From positions 1 to 61,481 of the forward strand of contig NZ_VINQ01000002.1 of the NCBI RefSeq assembly GCF_008369105.1: DNA of 61,481 bases. The letters are read 5' to 3'. Position 1 is the first letter of the stretch. Each line of letters begins with the position of its first letter. Source of the stretch: Aquicoccus porphyridii. GTDB lineage: Bacteria > Pseudomonadota > Alphaproteobacteria > Rhodobacterales > Rhodobacteraceae. This document shows positions 24,938 to 32,626 of the stretch, in pieces. Below the pieces are notes generated by a model, which saw only the letters and a program-made list of their open reading frames with translations, made no database searches and had not been told where the DNA came from. The translations under genes and the position numbers were made by a program.

Positions 24938-25489
24938 TCAGGTCTCCTTGCCCCCCTTGCGACGCCGGGCCAGCTCCCGGTAAAGCGCCTCGCGGCTCAC
25001 GCCAAGCTCGGCCGCGACGTCCTGCCAATGCCCCTTGCCCGGCAACGACATCCCCGCATCGAGCCACGCATCGAGCCGGTCGGCCACCCGCGGCAGGGAC
25101 CGGATCTCGGCGCGCAGCCGCGCCGCCTGCACCCCCCGGGCCAGCGTCGCCGCCCATTGCGCGGCCAGCTCCGGCTCCTCGGCCAGCGCCCGCAGGAACC
25201 GCGCCTTGGGCACCCGTGACAGAACCGACCGATCCATCGCCACCGCGTCGCAATGATACGCCCCGGAATAGGCCGACGCCTCGGCCAGAACCGCCCCCGC
25301 CGTGGCATTCTGCAACACCATCACCGCGCCATGGATCGAATGGCGGCACAGATGCACCCGCCCCACGCGCACGAGGTAGATATCGGTCACCGGCGCCCCG
25401 GTCCGAAAGAGGACGGTTCCAGCCGTCAGTTCAACGGAACGTGATCCGGCAAAAGCGCTCTCCAGGACGTGCTGCATGATCGCAATCAT
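24938..25489 (-). CDS. Crp/Fnr family transcriptional regulator
   Basis: 183 residues, short for Crp/Fnr (about 210-240). N-terminal cyclic-nucleotide-binding-type beta roll (LTAGTVLFRTGAPVTDIYLVRVGRVHL), a central helix, and a C-terminal winged HTH with GHWQDVAAELGVSREALYRELARR as recognition unit. There is no N-terminal cysteine cluster, so no FNR-type iron-sulfur centre, and the truncated N-terminus leaves the effector uncertain. ATG 25489 chosen; ATG 25477 is possible. Divergent from a His/Met-rich periplasmic protein only 54 nt away, a likely regulatory target. Confidence 0.85.
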   Translation of the reverse strand: MIAIMQHVLESAFAGSRSVELTAGTVLFRTGAPVTDIYLVRVGRVHLCRHSIHGAVMVLQNATAGAVLAEASAYSGAYHCDAVAMDRSVLSRVPKARFLRALAEEPELAAQWAATLARGVQAARLRAEIRSLPRVADRLDAWLDAGMSLPGKGHWQDVAAELGVSREALYRELARRRKGGKET

Positions 25490-25543
25490 ATGCTGCGCCG
25501 GATCGGCCTGCAATAACCGCGAAACCCACAAGACGAGAGCGAC

Positions 25544-26155
25544 ATGAAACACGCAATACCGATCCTGCTCATCCTCGCCCTGCCCGGACTGGCCACCGCG
25601 CAGGACCACACCGCCCATGGCAAGGCCCACCACATGACGCATGGCGGCGATATCTCCGGCGACACGCACACCATGGCCGAGCCCGCCGATCTGCGCGAAG
25701 CCGGACAATCCGCCTTTGCCACCATTCAGGAAATCGTGGCCCGTCTCATGGCCGATCCCGCCACCGACTGGGCCACGGTCGATATCGAGGCGCTGCGCCA
25801 GCATCTCGTCGACATGGACAACGTCACCCTGCGCGCGCAGGTCGAAACGCGACCGCTCGACGGTGGCGCGCGCTTTGTCGTCACCTCGAACGATCCCGCC
25901 GTCACCGCCTCGATCCGCGCCATGGTCCCGGCCCATGCCGCCACCATGGACGGGGTGCAGGGCTGGCGCCTGTCCGCGACCTCCACCGCGGGCGGGGCAA
26001 TCCTGACCGCCACCGGCCCCGGCGACGCGGCCTTGCGCATCCGGGGGCTCGGCTTCATCGGGCTGATGACCGTCGGCATGCACCATCAGTCCCATCACCT
26101 TGCGCTCGCGACCGGCCACGCCCCCCACGCGCACCAGCACCGCGCGCAGGATTAA
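25544..26155 (+). CDS. His/Met-rich periplasmic protein, probable metal binder
   Basis: 203 residues. Sec signal peptide MKHAIPILLILALPGLATAQ with an Ala-Gln-type cut. The mature N-terminus is rich in His and Met (DHTAHGKAHHMTHGG and further), and a second cluster GMHHQSHHLALATGHAPHAHQH closes the chain, patterns suited to copper or other soft/borderline metal ions. No recognised domain. It is divergent from a Crp/Fnr regulator with 54 nt between starts. Metal preference is inference. Confidence 0.7.
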   Translation: MKHAIPILLILALPGLATAQDHTAHGKAHHMTHGGDISGDTHTMAEPADLREAGQSAFATIQEIVARLMADPATDWATVDIEALRQHLVDMDNVTLRAQVETRPLDGGARFVVTSNDPAVTASIRAMVPAHAATMDGVQGWRLSATSTAGGAILTATGPGDAALRIRGLGFIGLMTVGMHHQSHHLALATGHAPHAHQHRAQD

Positions 26156-26188
26156 CCTAACGAGACGTTAACGCGCGTCGTTTCACCC

Positions 26189-26259
26189 GGCAGCCGGAGG
26201 GCAGCCGGACAGCAGCCGGATGTCACCCCCCCGATTTGCGCCAAAGGGGGGCATTAACC
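26189..26259 (+). repeat. Composite intergenic repeat, copy 2
   Basis: Three CAGCCGG units, GTCACCCC, a CCCCCC/GGGGGG stem around GATTTGCGCCAAA, and ATTAACC at the end. Near-identical to copy 1 in its first 43 nt. It lies between a periplasmic-protein gene and the ilv promoter, the only copy not in a convergent spacer. The rest of the 328-nt gap holds the ilv promoter and a GACCGAT/ATCGGTC hairpin (26360-26385). Confidence 0.65.
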
Positions 26260-26427
26260 ATTCCCGATCCGCATGAGTCGCGCCTCGGCATCCGATCCGC
26301 GCCGCAAACCGGCCGTTTGCCCGTCCCCCGGAAGGTCGAATTTTCGCATCATGCGCTTTGACCGATCTTCGCGAAAGAATCGGTCGCTAAAAAAGCCCTC
26401 CGCGACACAATATTCATCATTTGGCGG

Positions 26428-26456
26428 TTGACGCTGCGTTGCCCCGGACCTAATCT
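26428..26456 (+). promoter_or_regulatory. ilv operon promoter
   Basis: TTGACG (26428-26433), exactly 17 nt, then TAATCT (26451-26456), a near-consensus sigma-70 promoter. Predicted transcript start is about 26463, some 20 nt before the leader-peptide ATG. Confidence 0.75.
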
Positions 26457-26483
26457 CGCGCTCACACGTGAAAGGAACCTTCA

Positions 26484-26531
26484 ATGGACTGCCTCGTAAT
26501 TATTGTAGGAACACCGCGCATGGGCCACTGA
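26484..26531 (+). CDS. ilv leader peptide
   Basis: A 15-codon reading frame, MDCLVIIVGTPRMGH, preceded by AAAGGAAC. It packs Leu-Val-Ile-Ile-Val, the products of the pathway encoded downstream, as expected for ribosome-mediated attenuation. It lies between a strong promoter and an intrinsic terminator that precedes the AHAS genes. Confidence 0.85.
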   Translation: MDCLVIIVGTPRMGH

Positions 26532-26556
26532 CGGAACCCTGTTCCCGACCCATGCG

Positions 26557-26580
26557 CCCCCGCCAATCGGGGGTTTTTTT
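26557..26580 (+). terminator. ilv attenuator terminator
   Basis: CCCCCG/CGGGGG stem with CCAAT loop followed by seven T residues. Upstream, GCGCATGGG (26516-26524, inside the leader frame) can pair with CCCATGCGC (26549-26557), and GGAAC/GTTCC (26533-26545) nests within it; that alternative helix ends on the first base of the terminator stem. A ribosome stalled at the Val/Ile codons would leave 26516-26524 free to pair, favouring read-through. The switch is inferred. Confidence 0.8.
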
Positions 26581-26615
26581 ATGCGTGAAAACATGACGTT
26601 ATACGGAGATGGAAG

Positions 26616-28370
26616 ATGACACGTCAAATGACCGGAGCGAGAATGGTGGTTCAGGCCCTGCGCGATCAGGGCGTGGACGTCGTATTCGGCTATCCCGGGG
26701 GCGCGGTGCTTCCGATTTATGACGAGATCTTCCAGCAGAACGACATCCGCCACGTCCTCGTGCGCCACGAACAAGGCGCCGTCCACGCCGCCGAAGGCTA
26801 TGCCCGCAGCACCGGAAAGCCCGGCGTTGTCATCGTAACCTCCGGTCCTGGCGCAACAAATGCCGTCACCGGGATCACCGATGCACTGATGGATTCGATC
26901 CCGCTCGTGGTGCTGTCGGGGCAGGTTCCAACCTTCATGATCGGCAACGACGCCTTTCAGGAGGCCGATACCGTCGGCATCACCCGCGCCTGCACCAAGC
27001 ATAACTGGCTGGTCAAGGACACCGCGAACCTCTCGGGCACGATCCACGAGGCGTTTCACGTCGCCACCACGGGCCGCCCCGGTCCGGTGTTGATCGACAT
27101 CCCCAAGGATGTGCAATTCGCCTCGTCCACCTACACCCCGCCGCAAAAGGCCAGGACCAGCCATTATCAACCGCCGGTCAAGGGCGACATGGACTCGATC
27201 AAGGAACTGGTCGAAGCCATTGAAAAGGCGAAGAAACCGATCATCTACACCGGCGGTGGCGTGATCAATTCCGGCCCGGCGGCCAGCCTGCTCTTGCGCG
27301 AACTGGTGGACAGCACCAACTTTCCTGTCACCTCGACGCTGATGGGGCTGGGCGCCTATCCGGGCACCGGCAAGAACTGGCTTGGCATGCTCGGCATGCA
27401 CGGTTTGTACGAAGCCAACATGGCCATGCATGACTGTGACCTGATGATCAACATCGGCGCGCGCTTCGACGACCGCATCACCGGGCTCGTCTCGGCCTTC
27501 AGCCCGAATTCGAAAAAGGCGCATATCGACATCGACCCCTCGTCGGTCAACAAGGTGATCCGCGTCGATATCCCGATCATCGGTGATGTCGGTCATGTGC
27601 TTGAGGATATTCTGAAAATCTGGAAATCCCGCGGCCGCAAGACCGACAAGGAAGGGCTGCAAGGCTGGTGGACCAAGATCGAGGAGTGGAAAAAGATCGA
27701 CTGCCTGTCGTTCAAACAGACCGGCTCCGTGATCAAGCCGCAATATGCGCTCCACCGACTCGAAGAGCTGACCCGCGATCATGACCGCTATATCTGCACC
27801 GAGGTCGGCCAGCACCAGATGTGGGCGGCCCAGTATCTGACCTTCAACGATCCCAATCGCTGGATGACCTCCGGCGGCCTTGGCACGATGGGCTATGGCC
27901 TGCCCGCCTCTGTCGGGGTCCAGATGGCCCACCCCGAGGCGCTGGTGATCAATGTCGCGGGCGAGGCATCGTGGCTCATGAACATGCAGGAGATGGGCAC
28001 AGCGGTGCAGTTCCGCCTGCCGGTCAAGCAATTCATCATGAACAACGAACGCCTCGGCATGGTGCGCCAGTGGCAGGAACTGCTGCACGGCGAACGCTAT
28101 TCGCAAAGCTGGTCCGAAGCCCTGCCCGATTTCGTGAAGCTCGCCGAAGCCTTTGGCTGCAAAGGGATAAAGGTCGACAATCCGGACGATCTCGACGAGG
28201 CGATCAAGGAAATGCTTGCCTATGACGGGCCGGTGATCCTCGACTGCTTGGTTGAGAAGCATGAAAACTGCTTCCCGATGATCCCCTCTGGCGAGCCGCA
28301 TAACAAGATGCTGCTGGGTGACGCAAAGACCAAGGATGCAATCGGCACGTCCGGCGCCGTTCTGGTGTGA
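26616..28370 (+). CDS. ilvI: Acetolactate synthase large (catalytic) subunit
   Basis: 584 residues. Thiamine-diphosphate enzyme making acetolactate or acetohydroxybutyrate, first common step of branched-chain amino acid synthesis. N-terminal ThDP domain with the catalytic Glu in VLVRHEQGAVHAAEGYAR, central FAD-binding domain, and C-terminal GEASWLMNMQEMGTAVQFRLPVKQFIMNNE ThDP/Mg region (the usual GD is GE here, as in other family members). Start ATG has GGAGATGGAAG upstream. Expression should be controlled by the upstream leader/terminator. ilvN follows after 28 nt. Confidence 0.95.
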   Translation: MTRQMTGARMVVQALRDQGVDVVFGYPGGAVLPIYDEIFQQNDIRHVLVRHEQGAVHAAEGYARSTGKPGVVIVTSGPGATNAVTGITDALMDSIPLVVLSGQVPTFMIGNDAFQEADTVGITRACTKHNWLVKDTANLSGTIHEAFHVATTGRPGPVLIDIPKDVQFASSTYTPPQKARTSHYQPPVKGDMDSIKELVEAIEKAKKPIIYTGGGVINSGPAASLLLRELVDSTNFPVTSTLMGLGAYPGTGKNWLGMLGMHGLYEANMAMHDCDLMINIGARFDDRITGLVSAFSPNSKKAHIDIDPSSVNKVIRVDIPIIGDVGHVLEDILKIWKSRGRKTDKEGLQGWWTKIEEWKKIDCLSFKQTGSVIKPQYALHRLEELTRDHDRYICTEVGQHQMWAAQYLTFNDPNRWMTSGGLGTMGYGLPASVGVQMAHPEALVINVAGEASWLMNMQEMGTAVQFRLPVKQFIMNNERLGMVRQWQELLHGERYSQSWSEALPDFVKLAEAFGCKGIKVDNPDDLDEAIKEMLAYDGPVILDCLVEKHENCFPMIPSGEPHNKMLLGDAKTKDAIGTSGAVLV

Positions 28371-28398
28371 GACCGCAGAGATAGAAGGAACCAAGTCA

Positions 28399-28959
28399 AT
28401 GTCTGCACTCAAGATCAAGAAAGGCTCGACCAAGCATTCGGCCTATAACCTACGTCCCGATTTCAGCGACGTGATCGAGACCCATACCCTCGCCGTGCTT
28501 GTGGACAACGAAGCCGGGGTGCTGGCGCGGGTGATCGGGCTGTTTTCAGGCCGGGGATACAATATCGACAGCCTGACCGTGGCCGAGATCGACCATACCG
28601 GCCACACCAGCCGCATCACCATCGTCACCACCGGCACGCCGCAGGTAATTGAGCAGATCAAGGCCCAGTTGGGCCGCATCGTGCCGGTGCACGAGGTTCA
28701 TGACCTCTCGGTCGAGGGGCCGTCGGTCGAACGCGAACTTGCCTTGCTGAAGGTCGCGGGCCTCGGCGACAAACGTGTCGAGGCCCTGCGCCTCGCGGAT
28801 ATCTTTCGCGCCAACGTGGTGGACAGCACGCTTGAGAGTTTCGTGTTCGAAATCACCGGCACCTCCGACAAGATCGACGCCTTCGCGGAACTCATGGGGC
28901 CGCTTGGATTGATCGAAGTCGCCCGCACCGGCGTCGCCGCCCTCTCCCGCGGCCAATAA
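28399..28959 (+). CDS. ilvN: Acetolactate synthase small (regulatory) subunit
   Basis: 186 residues. N-terminal ACT domain (HTLAVLVDNEAGVLARVIGLFSGRGYNIDSLTV) that binds valine for feedback inhibition, followed by the C-terminal ALS_ss domain that activates the catalytic subunit. Start chosen at ATG 28399 because GAAGGAAC lies 8 nt upstream; a longer frame overlapping ilvI is not protein-like. A long stem-loop follows the stop. Confidence 0.95.
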   Translation: MSALKIKKGSTKHSAYNLRPDFSDVIETHTLAVLVDNEAGVLARVIGLFSGRGYNIDSLTVAEIDHTGHTSRITIVTTGTPQVIEQIKAQLGRIVPVHEVHDLSVEGPSVERELALLKVAGLGDKRVEALRLADIFRANVVDSTLESFVFEITGTSDKIDAFAELMGPLGLIEVARTGVAALSRGQ

Positions 28960-28989
28960 ACCGCAAAACTGCGTAAACCGACCATCTGT

Positions 28990-29030
28990 CAGGATGCGAC
29001 GCGCGAGACGTGTTTCTCGCCCGCATCCTG
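28990..29030 (+). terminator. Long stem-loop in the convergent ilvN/DUF2189 spacer
   Basis: CAGGATGCG (28990-28998) pairs with CGCATCCTG (29022-29030), with an inner GCGAG/CTCGC helix and an 8-nt loop. There is no T tract, so it may be a bidirectional end-stabilising structure rather than a strong intrinsic terminator. Confidence 0.5.
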
Positions 29031-29105
29031 CACAGCCGCACAGTTTACCAAAAATCAAACGTCCCGGATCACAATCGTTCCCACACCCGCACACATTCCC
29101 AGAAC

Positions 29106-29882
29106 TCATGCGTCCCGCATCGCGATCTGGTCGTAAAGGTGCCAACTCGCATGACCAAACAGCGGCAAAACCAGAAACAGCCCCAGAAACGCCGGTATCA
29201 TGGCAAGGAAAGTCACGACCGCAATGAACACTGCCCAGGCCAGCATCGGAAGCGGGTTCTCTATGACGGTCTGGAAACTCGTGATCATGGCGGTCACGAA
29301 ATCCACCTCACGATCAAGTAAGAGTGGCATGGAAATCACTGTTATCATGTAGAGAATCAGCGCGAAAGCAGCACCAACCAAGGTTCCGACGCCAAGCATC
29401 GTCAAGCCGTTCGACGTCAGATAGACCTCGAAGGAGGTCGAGACATTGGTCATTGTCGAAAGGCCAAGGAACAGAGCAAAGATCATATGCGCGAGGAAGA
29501 ACCAGAACAGGAACACCATGATGATGATCGCGCAGATCGACGGTAATTGTCGGCGGCTTTGTTGAACAACCACGCCGAGGATCTTGTCCACCTCAAGCGC
29601 CTGTCCCTGTTCCAGGCGCCGTGACACTTCGTAAAGACCGACGGCAGCGAAAGGACCGACCAAGGGGAACCCGACGGCAGCGAATACAAGCCAGTACGAC
29701 TGGCCCGTGCCCCATGTCACCGCAGCAAGCAACAGGCCGATAACCACGTAAGCGCTTGAAAACAGAAGGCCGAATCCGGGTGCGCGTTTCATGTCGGCCC
29801 AACCACGCCTCAGCGCCTCGTACAGCATGGCCATTTCAACCGGGCGCATCTCCGGCACACCCAAATCTGCCGCCTTTTCCAT
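29106..29882 (-). CDS. DUF2189 integral membrane protein
   Basis: 258 residues with about six membrane helices. Internal pattern [27 protein letters not shown] and a matching C-terminal helical half ([23 protein letters not shown]) are the DUF2189 family hallmarks. It is a predicted inner-membrane protein of unknown function. Convergent with ilvN. Confidence 0.85.
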   Translation of the reverse strand: MEKAADLGVPEMRPVEMAMLYEALRRGWADMKRAPGFGLLFSSAYVVIGLLLAAVTWGTGQSYWLVFAAVGFPLVGPFAAVGLYEVSRRLEQGQALEVDKILGVVVQQSRRQLPSICAIIIMVFLFWFFLAHMIFALFLGLSTMTNVSTSFEVYLTSNGLTMLGVGTLVGAAFALILYMITVISMPLLLDREVDFVTAMITSFQTVIENPLPMLAWAVFIAVVTFLAMIPAFLGLFLVLPLFGHASWHLYDQIAMRDA

Positions 29883-29920
29883 GGTTTCTCCCAGTCACAG
29901 CACCTTGCTTTGCTTTCGCA

Positions 29921-31342
29921 TCACGGCGCGGTCAATACGGATGGTTTCGCGCGAAAATGGGGCGTGGCCGCATGCCAGGCATGACCGATCTGAAGAAGCG
30001 ATGCATCCGCGCCCCGGCGCCCGAACATCTGTAGCCCCAGCGGAAGCCCATCTGCATTGAAACCCGCGGGCATGTTGAGACAGGGCAATCCCAGAAGCCC
30101 GGGTGGGACGACCACCTCCATCCAACGGTGATAGGTGTCCATGTCAGTATCATTGACGCGTTCCGGATACCGCCACTCGATCGGGAACGGCCAAACCTGC
30201 GTCGAGGGCAGGATCAACGCATCGTATCGGTCGAACAAACCGGCAGCGACCTTGAACCACTCGGACCTGATCACGCTGGCCCGGTGGACATCCATCGCCG
30301 AAAACGCCAGCCCTCGTTCGATTTCCCATATCGCTTCGGGCTTGAGCCGGCTTCGGGTCTCGTCGTTCTCGTAAAGGGCGGCTGTTCCTGCGGCCACCGA
30401 CCATGACCGAAGGGTTGTCCAGCTTTCCCAGATCGCTTCGGCCGCAAAGGGGGCCGGCACCTCTTCAACGATGCAGCCAATATCGTCAAAATGGCCCAAA
30501 GCCTTCTCACTGAGTTCCAGGATACCCGGCTCGAACCCGTAGGCCCCACCCCAATCGCGCAGCCATCCAATACGGCGGCCTTTCACGTCGGTCTCAATAC
30601 CCGGCAATGTCGGTTCGACCGGGCACCCATGCGGCTGGCGAGGATCAGGACCGGACTGGATATCAAGGAGCGCCGCGACATCGCGCGGGCTGCGTGCCAT
30701 CGGCCCGTTGGTCGCCAGTTGGTGCAGAAAGCTGTCACCAACGGGTTCCGATGGCACCCGCCCCCAACTGGGACGGAACCCATAGACATTGTTCCACGCG
30801 GCCGGGTTTCGCAGGCTGCCCATCATGTCGGACCCGTCGGCCACTGGCAGCATCCGGCACGCCAGCGCCGCAGCCGCGCCCCCCGACGAGCCTCCGGCCG
30901 AACGCGTCAGGTCATAAGGATTGCATGTTGCGCCATGAACCGGGTTGAACGTATTCGAGCCAAGCCCGAATTCCGGCGTGTTGGTCTTGCCGATGATGAT
31001 CGCCCCCGCAGCGCGCATCCGGGCCACCATGATATCGTCGCTCTGCGCGACCTGATCGGCGAAGACCGGCGAGCCCATCGTCGTGCGCAGCCCCTTGGCG
31101 TTGGCGAGATCCTTTACCGCGAGAGGAAGCCCGTGCATCCAGCCCTTGCGCTTGCTCTCATCTGCCTGTTGCGCCTCGGTCAAAAGCGCGTCCGGCTCCC
31201 TGAGAGACACGATCGCATTTACCCTGCCGTTGACCTCTCCAATACGGTCGAGCGTCGCCCGCATCACCTCCTCGGCGCTCAGGTTTCCGGCCTCGAGATC
31301 GGCGGCCAGATCAATGGCGTCCCGGTCCAGAATATCGCTCAC
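29921..31342 (-). CDS. Amidase-signature family hydrolase
   Basis: 473 residues. Ser-cisSer-Lys triad elements are present: Lys in PLAVKDLANAKG, the cis-Ser in DGSDMMGSLRNPAAW and the nucleophile region AGGSSGGAAAALA. Hydrolyses an amide; resembles general amidases and the GatA fold, but no gatB/gatC are adjacent and the C-terminal part is amidase-like. Substrate unknown. Downstream of prfB on the same strand with a 93-nt gap. Confidence 0.85.
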   Translation of the reverse strand: MSDILDRDAIDLAADLEAGNLSAEEVMRATLDRIGEVNGRVNAIVSLREPDALLTEAQQADESKRKGWMHGLPLAVKDLANAKGLRTTMGSPVFADQVAQSDDIMVARMRAAGAIIIGKTNTPEFGLGSNTFNPVHGATCNPYDLTRSAGGSSGGAAAALACRMLPVADGSDMMGSLRNPAAWNNVYGFRPSWGRVPSEPVGDSFLHQLATNGPMARSPRDVAALLDIQSGPDPRQPHGCPVEPTLPGIETDVKGRRIGWLRDWGGAYGFEPGILELSEKALGHFDDIGCIVEEVPAPFAAEAIWESWTTLRSWSVAAGTAALYENDETRSRLKPEAIWEIERGLAFSAMDVHRASVIRSEWFKVAAGLFDRYDALILPSTQVWPFPIEWRYPERVNDTDMDTYHRWMEVVVPPGLLGLPCLNMPAGFNADGLPLGLQMFGRRGADASLLQIGHAWHAATPHFRAKPSVLTAP

Positions 31343-31435
31343 ATCCTTGCTCCCCTTGCAGTGTTCGAGAGCAGGTTAGACTGTCACGCAGCCATTGCAA
31401 TCCTGCACCTGAAAAACGCCGGGGGCTTTGTGTGA

Positions 31436-32563
31436 TCACTCTTCGCCTCGGGCCTCTGCGCGACTCTTGCCGCTCACATTCTGGGCCAGCGTGGCCGCCA
31501 TGAGCCCATCAAGCGCACCGTCGAGAACACCCTTGGTGTCGGATGTCTCATAGTTCGTCCTGAGATCCTTGACCATCTGGTAGGGTTGAAGAACATAGGA
31601 TCGGATCTGGTTGCCCCACCCCGCTTCGCCCTTGGCTTCGTGCGCTTCGTTGATCGCCTGGTTCCGCCGTTCCAGCTCCATCTGATAGAGCCGCGATTTC
31701 AATGCCTTCATGGCGATATCGCGGTTCTGGTGTTGCGATTTCTCGGAACTGGTCACCACGATGCCGGTGGGCAGGTGCGTGATCCTGACCGCCGAATCCG
31801 TCGTGTTGACGTGCTGGCCCCCTGCCCCCGAACTGCGATAGGTGTCGATGCGAAGATCCGCCGGATTGACCTCGATCTCGATATTGTCATCCACGACCGG
31901 GTAAACCCAAACCGACGAGAACGAGGTATGGCGTTTGGCCGCGCTGTCATATGGCGAGATGCGCACCAGCCTGTGAACCCCGCTTTCGGACTTGAGCCAG
32001 CCATAGGCATTATGCCCCGATATCTTGTATGTGGCGGATTTGATCCCGGCCTCATCGCCCGGGTTTTCCGCCTGAAGCTCGACCTTGTAGCCCCTCTTCT
32101 CGGCCCAGCGAACATACATTCGCGCCAGCATCGACGCCCAATCGCAGCTTTCGGTCCCGCCAGCACCGGCATGAATTTCGAGGAAGGTGTCATTGGCGTC
32201 CGCTTCACCATCCAGCAACGCCTCAAGCTCTTTTTCCGCGGCTTTTGCCGCCAAGGCCTGAAGCGCGGCTTCAGCGTCTTTGACGACATCTTCGTCGCCT
32301 TCCATCTCACCCAGTTCGATCAATTCGACATTGTCGCTCAGATCGCGGGCAATCGCTTCGCAGGTTTCGATCTGATCGACCAGGGCCTGCCGATCACGCA
32401 TCAGTTTTTGCGCTTTCTCCGGATCGTCCCAGAGGTTTGGATCTTCCACCCATGCATTGAATTCCTCAAGCCTGTGCTGGGCAGTTTCCCAACCCATCCT
32501 CTGCCGCAGCAAGTCGAGCGATTTCTCAATTTCATCAATGGTGGTCTGCGTATCGGCGCGCAT
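31436..32563 (-). CDS. prfB: Peptide chain release factor 2
   Basis: 375 residues. The catalytic GGQ is in [19 protein letters not shown]. The codon-recognition tripeptide is SPY in [16 protein letters not shown] where E. coli RF2 has SPF. The reading frame is continuous, with no in-frame UGA at codon 26, so the autoregulatory frameshift of many bacteria is absent. Start ATG 32563 (MRADTQTT) is typical of alphaproteobacterial RF2. It follows ponA by 63 nt on the same strand. Confidence 0.95.
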   Translation of the reverse strand: MRADTQTTIDEIEKSLDLLRQRMGWETAQHRLEEFNAWVEDPNLWDDPEKAQKLMRDRQALVDQIETCEAIARDLSDNVELIELGEMEGDEDVVKDAEAALQALAAKAAEKELEALLDGEADANDTFLEIHAGAGGTESCDWASMLARMYVRWAEKRGYKVELQAENPGDEAGIKSATYKISGHNAYGWLKSESGVHRLVRISPYDSAAKRHTSFSSVWVYPVVDDNIEIEVNPADLRIDTYRSSGAGGQHVNTTDSAVRITHLPTGIVVTSSEKSQHQNRDIAMKALKSRLYQMELERRNQAINEAHEAKGEAGWGNQIRSYVLQPYQMVKDLRTNYETSDTKGVLDGALDGLMAATLAQNVSGKSRAEARGEE

Positions 32564-32626
32564 CGAATTGTCCTGACTGTCATGCTTGGTGACGGGTGAT
32601 AGACGAGCCAAAGCCGCGCGGCAAGC

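Noticed and set aside
26360-26385. GACCGAT/ATCGGTC hairpin upstream of the ilv promoter as a terminator
   Set aside because: It is followed by an A-rich, not T-rich, tract on the plus strand and no gene reads toward it on the minus strand.
26254-26484. A 76-residue minus-strand frame in the ilv upstream region
   Set aside because: It overlaps the near-consensus ilv promoter and has no recognisable features.
31436-32563. Programmed +1 frameshift in prfB
   Set aside because: The reading frame is continuous from ATG 32563; no internal UGA with a slippery CUU context near codon 26.
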